The translations under genes and the position numbers were made by a program. A stretch of 64,000 nt of DNA from Bacteroidota bacterium (GTDB lineage: Bacteria; Bacteroidota; Bacteroidia; AKYH767-A; 2013-40CM-41-45). The stretch lies in the NCBI GenBank assembly GCA_016720935.1, contig JADKJP010000006.1, forward strand, positions 1,178,001 to 1,242,000, read 5' to 3'. This document shows positions 27,411 to 36,778 of the stretch, one piece after another; the stretch's first letter is position 1; each line of letters begins with the position of its first letter. The notes beneath the pieces are model-generated. The model ran no database searches, was not told the DNA's origin, and was given only the letters and a program-made list of their open reading frames with translations.

Positions 27411-30017
27411 ATGAAAACATTCCTACGTATTTGTATTGGCATGCTGTTGTTTGTTCCCAATTTCATGTATGCACAGTGCACCACTACTAATGCTAAAACA
27501 TGCAGTTGCAAAGATGGTACGACCAATTGCGACCTTTTGCCTGATATTACTATCGCCAGGCCTCCACTTTTAGTCAGTGGATCGAGTGGGGTAATTGAAT
27601 ATTCTCAAACAGGGAATGGCGCGAATAACGGAAGGTTACGTATTTCAGTGAGCACTCCGAATATTGGCTATGGACCTCTTGAAATCCGTGCTCAGGCAAT
27701 TTATGTATGTGGAACAGACACATTCTATGGTACCGCACCGGCCACTTGTACAGATGGCAGTGCACCAAAGCAATTGATCAAACAACGTGTTTATCACAAA
27801 ACCGATTCTGTAATGTCGTATTATGACCGTGATGCAGGTACAATGACCTACCATCCGACACATGGACATATGCATGTTGACAATTGGGGAATTTTCACTT
27901 TACGTACTGCAACTGCAGATCCCAATCCATTGAATTGGCCTATTGTTGGTAATGGAGCAAAACTTGCATTTTGTTTGATGGATTATGGTACCTGTTCAAC
28001 CTATAACGGACATTGTGTAGATTCAAGCGGCGCGACACTTACCAATACCAATTTCCCGAATTTCGGATTAGGTGGGGGAAGCTTCAGTTGTTCTCCAACC
28101 GCACAGGGAATTTCTTCCGGATACACAGATATTTATTATCAAAGCCTTGATGGTATGTGGATTGATATTCCACCGGGAGTTTGTAACGGACAATATTACA
28201 TCGTCGCGCAGATTGACCCTTACAATTACTTTTTAGAATCAAAGGAGAACAATAATATTATGGTTGTTCCCTGGACTTTGACTCAGCAAACAGGTGCGCC
28301 TACCATCACAGCAAGTGGATCGACTTCCATTTGTCCGGGGCAAACGGTGACACTTACTTCTACCAGCGCAAATGCGTACTTATGGTCCAATGGTGCGACA
28401 ACACAGAGTATTTCCGTGTCAACTCCGGGTTCTTATACAGTTACAGCCACCAATTCAAATTGCGTTTTCACCTCGACCGCGGTTAACGTTGTAGTAAATT
28501 CTCTGAATGTCACGGCAGGATCAACGCCAGCTGTGGTTTGTTCCGGGGCTCAGACGCAATTATCCTCTTCCGTTACAAATGTTCCGCAGCAAGGTCCTGT
28601 AGCATTTACAACAAATACAGCTGTCACCATTGTTGATTATAACAGTACTAACGGCGCTACTCCTGTTTATTCCCCTTTGGTAGTTTCCGGGATAACTCCT
28701 GCAACATTGTCTTCGGGCGCAATTGTAAGTGCAAAAATTAATCTCACTCACACCTATGATGGCGATATAGAAATTTGGTTAAAGGCGCCTTCAGGAGATT
28801 CAACATTACTGAGTAATCGACGCGGTGGAAGTGGTGACAATTTCACCAACACCATTTTTTCAATGTCATCTGCCACTTTGATTTCTACAGGAACGGCACC
28901 GTTTACCAACACTTACAAGCCGGATGGGAATTTGAATGCACTTACCGGAAATGTAAATGGAACCTGGAAATTGATTGTGATTGACAGAGCAGCAGTGGAT
29001 GTTGGCCAGATTTTAAACTGGACACTTACTGTTCTAAATAACGAGACTTATTCATATTCCTGGAACGCTACGCCTTCAGGTTTTGTATCCACCATCCAGA
29101 ATCCAGTAAACACTCCAGGCGCAACAACTACTTATACTGTTACGGCAACCAGTTCAGCTACCGGTTGCACAGGGACTGCAACTACAGTGGCAACGGTTAC
29201 ACCGGTTATTTTTATTGGTTCGTTGAATCCGGGTTCCGGAGCATCAGGAAACATCGTTACCATTTCGGGTAATGGTTTCTCAGGAGCAACTTCTGTTACA
29301 TTCAATGGAGTCCCCGCGACATCATTTACAGTGAGTAATGCAAATCAAATTGTCGCTGTAGTACCTGTAGGCGCGACATCCGGACCTGTATGTGTTTCAG
29401 TTGGAGCCTGCAGTTCTTGTAGTGCCGTAAGTTTTAATGTAATTTCTTCCTTTGCGCTTAACCTGAAACTCTTTATCGAAGGTTATTACACCGGTGTGAG
29501 TTCGATGGTTCCTGTTGCAAGTCCCGTCACATATCCTTCGGTTTGCGATACCATTTTGGTTCAATTAATGGAAAACTTAGCAGGATTCCCGCAGGTGTTT
29601 TCAGGTGCGGCTATCCTTGGTACAAATGGAACATCGAGCATACAGATTCCAAGTTCACTCAGTGGTAAAAATTGCTATATCCGAATCCGGCATCGCAATG
29701 CTTTGGAAACATGGAGTGCTACACCCATTTCACTTACAGGCGGTACTCTGAGTTATGATTTCAGTACTGCGGGAAGCATGGCTTTTGGAAGCAATCAAAA
29801 ACAATTAGGTGCCGGGGTGTATGCATTGTATAATGGAGATGTGAATCAGGATGGTTCTATTGGGTCCACAGATTTTACAATGATCGAAAACAAAGTTCAG
29901 CTTCTCCTGTCTGGCTATATTACAGAAGACCTGAATGGAGATTGGATGGTAGAGTCGACGGATTATTCATTCATAGAAAATGTAAGTCAGTTATTCCTTC
30001 TGGCTACGCATCCTTGA
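27411..30017 (+). CDS. Multidomain secreted lysyl oxidase homologue with dockerin-like end
   Basis: 868 aa. Signal peptide 1-21. Residues ~40-290 match lysyl oxidase: copper-binding histidines H151, H153 and H155 (THGHMHVDNWG), the cofactor lysine K184 in AKLAFCL and tyrosine Y242 in YTDIYY...WIDI, and the end block ESKENNN. Then Ig-like repeats (~293-365), a P-domain (~395-545, GDIEIWLKAPSGD ... LNWTLTV), a second Ig-like repeat, a TIG/IPT domain (~600-677) and two dockerin-like Ca loops (DVNQDGSIGSTD, DLNGDWMVESTD) at 812-868. No T9SS tail is obvious. Confidence 0.87.
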   Translation: MKTFLRICIGMLLFVPNFMYAQCTTTNAKTCSCKDGTTNCDLLPDITIARPPLLVSGSSGVIEYSQTGNGANNGRLRISVSTPNIGYGPLEIRAQAIYVCGTDTFYGTAPATCTDGSAPKQLIKQRVYHKTDSVMSYYDRDAGTMTYHPTHGHMHVDNWGIFTLRTATADPNPLNWPIVGNGAKLAFCLMDYGTCSTYNGHCVDSSGATLTNTNFPNFGLGGGSFSCSPTAQGISSGYTDIYYQSLDGMWIDIPPGVCNGQYYIVAQIDPYNYFLESKENNNIMVVPWTLTQQTGAPTITASGSTSICPGQTVTLTSTSANAYLWSNGATTQSISVSTPGSYTVTATNSNCVFTSTAVNVVVNSLNVTAGSTPAVVCSGAQTQLSSSVTNVPQQGPVAFTTNTAVTIVDYNSTNGATPVYSPLVVSGITPATLSSGAIVSAKINLTHTYDGDIEIWLKAPSGDSTLLSNRRGGSGDNFTNTIFSMSSATLISTGTAPFTNTYKPDGNLNALTGNVNGTWKLIVIDRAAVDVGQILNWTLTVLNNETYSYSWNATPSGFVSTIQNPVNTPGATTTYTVTATSSATGCTGTATTVATVTPVIFIGSLNPGSGASGNIVTISGNGFSGATSVTFNGVPATSFTVSNANQIVAVVPVGATSGPVCVSVGACSSCSAVSFNVISSFALNLKLFIEGYYTGVSSMVPVASPVTYPSVCDTILVQLMENLAGFPQVFSGAAILGTNGTSSIQIPSSLSGKNCYIRIRHRNALETWSATPISLTGGTLSYDFSTAGSMAFGSNQKQLGAGVYALYNGDVNQDGSIGSTDFTMIENKVQLLLSGYITEDLNGDWMVESTDYSFIENVSQLFLLATHP

Positions 30018-30035
30018 TACTAAATAAAAAGTTTG

Positions 30036-30088
30036 AATTACCTGTGATAGATTCATTGCACAATGAATTTGCCACAGGTAATTTTTTT
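30036..30088 (+). terminator. Strong bipartite terminator hairpin
   Basis: Outer arms AATTACCTGTG (30036-30046) and CACAGGTAATT (30073-30083), inner arms ATTCATTG and CAATGAAT, then a run of seven T (30082-30088). It ends the lysyl oxidase transcript. It also forms the last codons of the convergent kelch gene. Confidence 0.85.
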
Positions 30089-31339
30089 ATTAGAATCAGT
30101 GATAGAATAAAAATATATCCCTGACGAAAATGTGTTTAAAGAGATTTCAGTAATTATTTCATCTAAATGAATTTTATTAGTCAATTGTCCGTTTGAATTG
30201 AAGATTGAAAATACCACATCCTTCTTGATTGAAATGTCATTGGAGTGGATTCTCAGACGATCAACTGCCGGGTTAGGGTAGACCGTGAATCCCGATTCAG
30301 TGGAATATTCAGGAAGTGAAGAAGTACTGTCAGGAGTGTATTCCCATAGATCTGTTTGAATATTCAATAAGCTATCATTTCCCATTCCTGCAAAAGCCCT
30401 GTTATTGATTACAAAGCAGGTTCCATTCGAAAATGGTAAACCCGGATAAGAAGCAACAGCAATCCACGAATTAAACACAGGATCGTACTTCCAAAGATCA
30501 TTTTGATAGGATGTAGAAGTGCCGCATCCAACATAGCCTTTATCGAAAAGAGAAAATGAGATTGCATTGGATCTGTACTCTCCTTCAAAGTCGGCCAGCT
30601 GTGTCCAGGCATCGAGAAGTGGATTGTATTTCCAGAAATCTTTTTTCAAGTCCTGAGAAAAAGAAAATCCGGTACCAAAATACACCGTGTCCCGAATGGC
30701 GAAGCCGGCTGCCCAACGTCTGCCGAAAGTTGCAAGATCAGATACATTGCCAAGGTTCCGTTTGATGGTCCAACAGGTATCTGCGTATGGATTAAACTCC
30801 CAGGTTTGTTTTACATAACCGGAACTTCCATCATAACCACAAAGGATATATGCCCTGGACCTTGCGACAATTGCGACAGCATCTCGTCTGCCACTTGTAA
30901 TGGCGCTCGTGTTGTAGAGTCCGAGTTCCTGTGCACTTTGCCATGTATTGCTTACAGGATTAAAACTCCAGAAATCTTTCAAAAAGTTTGTATCGTCATA
31001 GCCGGTTCCGACATATCCCAGTGTATCGATTGCAAAACCAACAGCGCCTTTTCTTGCCACACCGGCGAAATCCGCCACCTGGGACCATGCATTTATATCC
31101 GGATCAAATTTCCAGAAGTCTGTAAGCAAATTTCCCTGGCTGTCCTGTCCTGTCCCAACAAATGCCTGACCATTTATCACAAAACTCACTGCATTGATTC
31201 GTTCGATACCGGGAAAGTCGGCCCTACGAATCCAGGTATCAACACCTGTTGCACCTGAAAGTGCTGTTGACAGGAGAGTACACCCGAAGATGAATGATTT
31301 TGAAAAGAATGAAAATGTATGCAGGAGGGGTTTTTTCAT
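30053..31339 (-). CDS. Secreted kelch-repeat protein with T9SS sorting tail
   Basis: 428 aa. Signal peptide about 1-29. Six or so kelch units follow, each like NAVSFVINGQAFVGTGQD ... DFWKFDPDINAWSQVADF, enough for one beta-propeller. Residues ~352-428 (YPNPAVDRLRI ... SSGIYFYSI ... GKFIVQ) form a T9SS type A domain. Likely a surface-bound or released binding protein. It follows the LolD-type gene by 2 bp, which is surprising for functionally unrelated proteins. The final codons overlap the convergent terminator. Confidence 0.9.
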   Translation of the reverse strand: MKKPLLHTFSFFSKSFIFGCTLLSTALSGATGVDTWIRRADFPGIERINAVSFVINGQAFVGTGQDSQGNLLTDFWKFDPDINAWSQVADFAGVARKGAVGFAIDTLGYVGTGYDDTNFLKDFWSFNPVSNTWQSAQELGLYNTSAITSGRRDAVAIVARSRAYILCGYDGSSGYVKQTWEFNPYADTCWTIKRNLGNVSDLATFGRRWAAGFAIRDTVYFGTGFSFSQDLKKDFWKYNPLLDAWTQLADFEGEYRSNAISFSLFDKGYVGCGTSTSYQNDLWKYDPVFNSWIAVASYPGLPFSNGTCFVINNRAFAGMGNDSLLNIQTDLWEYTPDSTSSLPEYSTESGFTVYPNPAVDRLRIHSNDISIKKDVVFSIFNSNGQLTNKIHLDEIITEISLNTFSSGIYFYSITDSNKKITCGKFIVQ

Positions 31340-31341
31340 AA

Positions 31342-32001
31342 TTAATTTTGGTTGACCAATATGCCGTCTTTCATCACGAGTTTTCTATCCGCGAGTCGTG
31401 CCAACTCTTCATTGTGTGTGACGATGACAAATGTATTTTTAAATTGTTCTCTAAGCTCAAGAAACAAATGGTGTAATGATTTGGCTGAATTGGAATCAAG
31501 ATTGCCGGATGGTTCGTCCGCAAACACCACACTTGGGTTGTTAATGAGCGCCCTTGCGACCGCAACACGCTGCTGTTCTCCACCGCTCAATTCGGATGGC
31601 CTGTGGCTCAATCTTTCACTTAGACTGAGTACATGCAGCAAATGACTTGCCTTGTTCATCGCTTCTTTTTTTGAAACTCCTTGAATCAAAGCAGGCATCA
31701 TCACGTTTTCCAAAGCACTGAACTCAGGTAACAAATGATGTGATTGAAAAACAAATCCAATTTTTTGATTTCTGAATAGAGCAAGTTTGCGGGAGGAAAG
31801 GGTCGTGATCTCCACATTATCAATACTCACACTTCCTGAATCCGGTTTCTCCAGAGTGCCCAGAATGTGAAGCAAAGTGCTTTTTCCGGCTCCTGATGCA
31901 CCAACAATGGAGATAATTTCACCGGTTTCGATGCTCAATTCAATTCCTTTCAAAACCCGAAGTGAATCAAAAGATTTCTGTATTGCGTTGGCTCTAATCA
32001 T
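31342..32001 (-). CDS. LolD/MacB-type ABC transporter ATPase
   Basis: 219 aa from ATG 32001; an upstream TTG frame adds 20 non-homologous residues. Walker A GASGAGKST (34-42), Q-loop VFQSHHLLPEFSALENVMMPAL, signature LSGGEQQRVAVARAL, Walker B VVFADEP with GNLDS, and H-loop VTHN. The FQSHHLLPEF pattern is typical of LolD lipoprotein-release ATPases. No permease (LolC/E) gene is adjacent, so the partner is elsewhere. Confidence 0.9.
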   Translation of the reverse strand: MIRANAIQKSFDSLRVLKGIELSIETGEIISIVGASGAGKSTLLHILGTLEKPDSGSVSIDNVEITTLSSRKLALFRNQKIGFVFQSHHLLPEFSALENVMMPALIQGVSKKEAMNKASHLLHVLSLSERLSHRPSELSGGEQQRVAVARALINNPSVVFADEPSGNLDSNSAKSLHHLFLELREQFKNTFVIVTHNEELARLADRKLVMKDGILVNQN

Positions 32002-32371
32002 GCTTGTTTTGCTTCGACCACGAAAGTAATGAATCTTCAGTAACCGGAAATTCACCGTCAAAGAGGATGCTCCAACCGGCTATTCTCGCCAAGGTTTTAA
32101 CTTAAAATTGAAATTTTCAGAATCACAATTTCATAACAGAATTGATCTGGGTTTATTGTTTTGAAGACCTGAAAAAGGTTTTAATTACAGGGTATTTCTT
32201 TACCACAGGAATCTAAGCATCTCTCTGAATTAACACAACGATCAATCAGCATTCAAATTTTGTCTGTAGGTTTGTGTCTCAATAAATTTGTCGATTAATT
32301 CACTTGACATTGTTGTTTATAAACATTTTATATACAGATAATTAGACTGAATCAATAAACTATAATACTAC
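32002..32371. other. Intergenic region, about 370 bp
   Basis: Divergent promoter region between the ABC ATPase and the DinB gene. AT-rich, with no coding frame, tRNA or clear hairpin. Promoter boxes are not clear enough to mark. Confidence 0.55.
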
Positions 32372-32902
32372 ATGAAAATCACTCCTCCGGCCATTTCGGA
32401 ATTATCCCAATATTATCAGAGTTACCTGAAATACCTGCCCGAGACTGACCTCTTGGAAGCCATTCAAAAACTGTCCATGGAATCGGAAAAATTTTATTCT
32501 GAAATCACAGAAATTCAGGCAGGATACAGTTATGCCGAAGGTAAGTGGCAGTTGAAAGAAGTCGTTGGGCATATCTGTGATACGGAAAGGATTCTGGTTT
32601 ACAGGGCACTTCGTATTGCCAGGAACGATAAGACCCCAATCGAAGCTTTCGATGAAAATTTTTACACGGAAAATTCCTTCTATTCAAGTAGAAGTTTTTC
32701 AAGTATTTACGAAGAATGGAAGACCATTCGTGCAGCCAGCTTGTCCTTTTTTCAAAACCAACATCCTTCCGTTTTTGAAAATGTAGGAACTGCCAACAAT
32801 ACACCTGTAAGTGTAAAAGCGATCCTGTATTTTATCATCGTACATGAAAGACACCATCAAAGGATCATAAAGGAGCGTTATTTAAACGTTGAAAAATCGT
32901 GA
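32372..32902 (+). CDS. DinB-family (four-helix) putative metalloprotein
   Basis: 176 aa. The DinB/YfiT-like four-helix fold is shown by WQLKEVVGHICDTERILVYRALRIARND, a conserved middle FDENFYTENSFYSSRS, and C-terminal HERHHQRIIKERYL. Three histidines in these motifs (GHICD, HERHH) form the usual metal site. Members act as thiol-dependent transferases or DNA-damage-inducible proteins; the reaction here is unknown. Confidence 0.88.
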   Translation: MKITPPAISELSQYYQSYLKYLPETDLLEAIQKLSMESEKFYSEITEIQAGYSYAEGKWQLKEVVGHICDTERILVYRALRIARNDKTPIEAFDENFYTENSFYSSRSFSSIYEEWKTIRAASLSFFQNQHPSVFENVGTANNTPVSVKAILYFIIVHERHHQRIIKERYLNVEKS

Positions 32903-32943
32903 TGAATTACTGATTCCACGGGCATTCCGGATAAAAAAAATGA

Positions 32944-32951
32944 TACTTTTG
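32944..32951 (+). promoter_or_regulatory. Candidate -7 promoter element of sucC
   Basis: TACTTTTG matches TAnnTTTG, 38 bp upstream of the sucC ATG. No clear -33 box. Confidence 0.35.
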
Positions 32952-32989
32952 TGCGGCAAAATTGTGCTTAAACGCCTAAATTCATCACT

Positions 32990-34183
32990 ATGAATATTCA
33001 TGAATACCAGGGAAAATCGATCCTAAAATCATTTGGAGTCGGAATACAGGAAGGAATTGTAGCAGAAACACCTGAACAGGCAGTTGAAGCTGCCAAAGAA
33101 CTAAACAAAACTACTGGTACTTCCTGGTGGGTAGTGAAAGCACAAATACATGCAGGTGGCAGGGGTAAAGGCGGCGGAGTAAAGCTTGCAAAGTCGCTGG
33201 ATGAAGTAAAAGAGAAGGCCAGTGCAATTATTGGAATGAATCTGGTAACTCCTCAAACCGGGCCTCAGGGTAAAAAGGTAAGTAAGGTGCTCATCGCACA
33301 GGATGTATATTATCCGGGCGCCTCTCCAACAAAAGAATTTTATATCAGCGTTCTTCTTGACAGACAGAAAGGAAGAAATATCATCATGTATTCTACCGAG
33401 GGAGGTATGGATATTGAAGAAGTGGCTGCCAAAACTCCTCATTTAATTTTTAAGGAAGAAATCGATCCTAAGGTAGGAATGCAGGGATTTCAGGCAAGAA
33501 AAATTGCTTTTAACCTGGGATTGAGTGGAGAAGCATTCAAACAAATGACAAAGTTTGTCGCTTCCTTATACAAAGCTTACGATACCATTGATGCTTCTTT
33601 GTTTGAGATCAATCCGGTTTTGAAAACATCCGATGATAAAATTATCGCGGTGGATTCAAAAGTCGGTTTTGATGAAAACGCTTTGTTCCGTCATCCTGAT
33701 TATGCGGCGATGCGTGATATCGCGGAAGAAGATCCAACGGAGGTAGAAGCAGGTGAACACAACCTGAACTATGTGAAACTGGATGGTAACGTCGGTTGTA
33801 TGGTGAATGGTGCCGGACTTGCGATGGCAACAATGGATATTATCAAACTTGCAGGTGGTGAACCGGCGAACTTTTTGGATGTAGGTGGAACTGCAAATGC
33901 AGCCCGTGTAGAGCAGGCTTTCCGGATTATCCTCAAAGATCCGAATGTGAAAGCCATTCTCGTGAATATCTTCGGAGGAATTGTTCGTTGTGATCGCGTT
34001 GCTCAGGGAATTGTAGACGCCTATAAAAATATCGGCGCCATTCCGGTTCCGATTATTGTCCGTCTTCAGGGAACTAACGCTGAGGAAGCGAAAAAGATTA
34101 TTGATGAATCAGGACTTAAAGTATTTTCAGCGATTCAGTTGAAAGAAGCTGCTGATCTGGTGAATGAAGTTCTGAAAAAGTAA
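32990..34183 (+). CDS. sucC: Succinate-CoA ligase (ADP-forming) beta subunit
   Basis: 397 aa, full length. TCA-cycle enzyme converting succinyl-CoA to succinate with ATP synthesis. ATP-grasp N-terminus MNIHEYQGKSILKSFGV, the glycine-rich loop HAGGRGKGGGVKLAKS, FEINPVL and the C-terminal CoA-ligase part NIFGGIVRCDRVAQGIV are typical. The alpha subunit (sucD) is not adjacent. The agmatinase-like gene follows 10 bp later. Confidence 0.97.
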   Translation: MNIHEYQGKSILKSFGVGIQEGIVAETPEQAVEAAKELNKTTGTSWWVVKAQIHAGGRGKGGGVKLAKSLDEVKEKASAIIGMNLVTPQTGPQGKKVSKVLIAQDVYYPGASPTKEFYISVLLDRQKGRNIIMYSTEGGMDIEEVAAKTPHLIFKEEIDPKVGMQGFQARKIAFNLGLSGEAFKQMTKFVASLYKAYDTIDASLFEINPVLKTSDDKIIAVDSKVGFDENALFRHPDYAAMRDIAEEDPTEVEAGEHNLNYVKLDGNVGCMVNGAGLAMATMDIIKLAGGEPANFLDVGGTANAARVEQAFRIILKDPNVKAILVNIFGGIVRCDRVAQGIVDAYKNIGAIPVPIIVRLQGTNAEEAKKIIDESGLKVFSAIQLKEAADLVNEVLKK

Positions 34184-34193
34184 ACCAAATATC

Positions 34194-35087
34194 ATGAAAG
34201 CATTATCCAACGAGGAAGCCTTCCTGGCTGTCCCTGAACCATCTTTGTGTGATTACAAGTCGTCAAAATTTGTCATCCAGCAGGTTCCTTATGAACATAC
34301 TTCATCCTATCTGGAAGGAAGTGCGAATGGTCCGGGTGCTATCGTTTCAGCTTCTCATTTTGTTGAATTCTATGATGAAGAACTCGACACAGAAACCTAT
34401 AAAAAATGCGGAATCGCGACACTTCCCGCAATTGATTTTCAGGGAAAAGTGGATGTCGATGCAGTCGGCCTCATTGAAACTGAGACAAGAAAGTTGATTG
34501 AAGATGGAAAGTATGTTGTTTCATTGGGCGCGGAACACACAGTTACTTTAGGTTTTGTAAAAGCCCACGCTGCTAAATACAAAGACATCACAGTGGTTCA
34601 AATCGACGCGCATTCTGATTTGAGATCCGCATACCATGATAATCCATATTCACATGCATCAGTCATGGCCAGGATTCATGATTTGAATATCCCGCTTGTT
34701 CAGATTGGAATCCGTGCACAGTGTAAAGAAGAAGCTGATCTGATCAAGTCGGCTAAGAATATTCATACTTTCTACGCACATCACATTCGTAAAAACGCGA
34801 ACTGGATTTCCGATGCTGTTTCAAAGATGAGTGATAATGTTTACCTCACTATTGATGCCGATGGTTTTGATCCTTCAATTATGCCAGCTGTAGGAACTGC
34901 AGAACCGAATGGTTTGTTCTGGGTAGAAACTCTGGATTTTCTCAGAAAAGTTTTTAATGAAAAGAATGTTATAGGATTTGATGTTGTTGAATGCGCCCCG
35001 ATGGAAGGAACTATTTTGTCGGAATACACTCTTGCAAAATTGGTTTATCGGCTCATCGGTTATCAGGTAGCTAAACTCAATCCCTGA
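34194..35087 (+). CDS. speB: Agmatinase/ureohydrolase family protein
   Basis: 297 aa. Dimanganese ureohydrolase: GAEHTVTLG (usually GGDHS), VQIDAHSDLR, SHASVMARI and TIDADGFDPSIMPAVGTAEPNG supply the metal ligands. Agmatinases release urea from agmatine to make putrescine. The substrate is not provable from motifs; formiminoglutamase and guanidinobutyrase share them. Sits 10 bp after sucC, ending before accC with a 127-bp gap. Confidence 0.86.
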   Translation: MKALSNEEAFLAVPEPSLCDYKSSKFVIQQVPYEHTSSYLEGSANGPGAIVSASHFVEFYDEELDTETYKKCGIATLPAIDFQGKVDVDAVGLIETETRKLIEDGKYVVSLGAEHTVTLGFVKAHAAKYKDITVVQIDAHSDLRSAYHDNPYSHASVMARIHDLNIPLVQIGIRAQCKEEADLIKSAKNIHTFYAHHIRKNANWISDAVSKMSDNVYLTIDADGFDPSIMPAVGTAEPNGLFWVETLDFLRKVFNEKNVIGFDVVECAPMEGTILSEYTLAKLVYRLIGYQVAKLNP

Positions 35088-35214
35088 ATTACTCTTTCTG
35101 AACCGGGGAATATTACTGTCTTTTCTTTTCTGATTTTACTGTGGATATTTTGAGTTTTTTCATGATTTTCCCTTTATAAATTGTGCCTATCTTTACGTAA
35201 AGACATTGCAAACG

Positions 35215-36699
35215 ATGATCAAGAAAATTCTGGTTGCCAACAGGGGAGAAATCGCGATTCGTGTGATGCGATCCGCGCGTGAAATGGGGATTAAAACCGT
35301 TGCTGTTTATTCTGACGCGGATCGAAATGCACTGCATGTTCGTTATGCAGATGAAGCCATTCACATTGGTGCGTCACCCTCCAGCCAGAGTTACCTGGTG
35401 ATGGACAGAATTCTGGATGCCGCCAAAAAAACAGGAGCTGATGCCATTCATCCCGGCTATGGATTTCTTTCTGAGAACGCTGATTTTGCGGATCGTGTGA
35501 AAGCTGCCGGATTGATTTTTATCGGGCCTGATGGAAATTCCATGCGGATGATGGGCAGCAAACTTGCAGCGAAAGCCACAGCTGAAAAACACAAAATTCC
35601 ACTCGTGCCCGGAACGGCAAAAGCAATAGATGATCTGGAAGAAGCAAAAGCCATCGCCGTAAAAATCGGTTTCCCGATTTTGATCAAAGCTTCTGCCGGT
35701 GGCGGCGGTAAAGGGATGCGCGTTGTAAACAAACAGGAAGAGTTCGAAGAGCAAATGAAGCTCGCGGTGAGTGAAGCAATTTCTTCTTTTGGTGATGGCG
35801 CCGTATTTATTGAACGTTACGTTGGCTCTCCACGACATATAGAAATTCAGGTTCTGGGTGATTTGCATGGAAACGTAGTGCATTTGTTTGAACGTGAATG
35901 CAGCATTCAGCGCCGTCATCAAAAGGTTGTTGAAGAAGCCCCTTCTTCTGTGCTTACGCCGGAATTAAGGGAAGAAATGGGCAAATGCGCTGTGCTGGTT
36001 GCCAAAGCATGTAATTATGCCGGAGCAGGTACTGTTGAGTTTTTGCTGGATGAAAATCTGAATTTTTATTTTCTGGAAATGAATACCCGTTTACAGGTTG
36101 AGCACCCTGTGACAGAAAATATTACCGGTCTTGATCTCGTAAAAGAGCAAATCAGGATTGCGAATGGGGAGAAATTATCTTTCCGGCAGGAGGATTTGAA
36201 AATGAAAGGACACTCCATTGAAATCAGGGTCTGCGCTGAAGATCCTGCGAATAATTTCCTTCCTGACATTGGAACTCTTGAATCCTATGTTATCCCGCAA
36301 GGTCCGGGTGTGCGTGTGGATGATGCCTATGCTGAAGGAATGGAAATTCCAATCTATTACGATCCTTTGATTGCTAAATTAATTGTTTTCGGAAAAGACA
36401 GGAAAGAAGCCATTGAACGGATGATCCGTGCGATCGATGATTATCGCATTACAGGAGTCAATACCACACTCGGATTTTGCCGCTTCGTGATGGGACATGA
36501 GGCTTTTGTGAGCGGGAAATTTGATACGCATTTTGTAAAAAATCATTTCAAACCGGAGTACCTTCTTTCGAATAATAAAGAGGAAATGGAATTGGCCGCA
36601 ATTCTCGCAGTAAGAATGCTTCGTCAACGTAGTGTTCCATTGAAAAATTTCAGCCAGTCGGAAACAACTTCAAGCTGGAAAGCGAATCGTTTGAAATAA
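35215..36699 (+). CDS. accC: Biotin carboxylase (acetyl-CoA carboxylase subunit)
   Basis: 494 aa from the ATG at 35215 (a TTG at 35206 is in frame but adds only three residues). N-terminal KILVANRGEIAIRVMRSA, ATP-grasp GGGGKGMR, and the active-site EMNTRLQVEHPVTE with the catalytic region are intact. It uses ATP and bicarbonate to carboxylate biotin on a carrier protein. No biotin-carrier or carboxyltransferase gene adjoins, so it could serve acetyl-, propionyl- or another CoA carboxylase. Confidence 0.93.
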   Translation: MIKKILVANRGEIAIRVMRSAREMGIKTVAVYSDADRNALHVRYADEAIHIGASPSSQSYLVMDRILDAAKKTGADAIHPGYGFLSENADFADRVKAAGLIFIGPDGNSMRMMGSKLAAKATAEKHKIPLVPGTAKAIDDLEEAKAIAVKIGFPILIKASAGGGGKGMRVVNKQEEFEEQMKLAVSEAISSFGDGAVFIERYVGSPRHIEIQVLGDLHGNVVHLFERECSIQRRHQKVVEEAPSSVLTPELREEMGKCAVLVAKACNYAGAGTVEFLLDENLNFYFLEMNTRLQVEHPVTENITGLDLVKEQIRIANGEKLSFRQEDLKMKGHSIEIRVCAEDPANNFLPDIGTLESYVIPQGPGVRVDDAYAEGMEIPIYYDPLIAKLIVFGKDRKEAIERMIRAIDDYRITGVNTTLGFCRFVMGHEAFVSGKFDTHFVKNHFKPEYLLSNNKEEMELAAILAVRMLRQRSVPLKNFSQSETTSSWKANRLK

Positions 36700-36778
36700 T
36701 TTTGCCTGAAAAATGAACCATTATGAAGTTTTTTTCTGTTTTTGATTTTTCGGCATAGCAATTGAAGGGAAACCGTCC

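Noticed and set aside
27411..30017. Cellulosome component
   Set aside because: Only a dockerin-like end; no cohesin, scaffoldin or glycoside hydrolase in the window.
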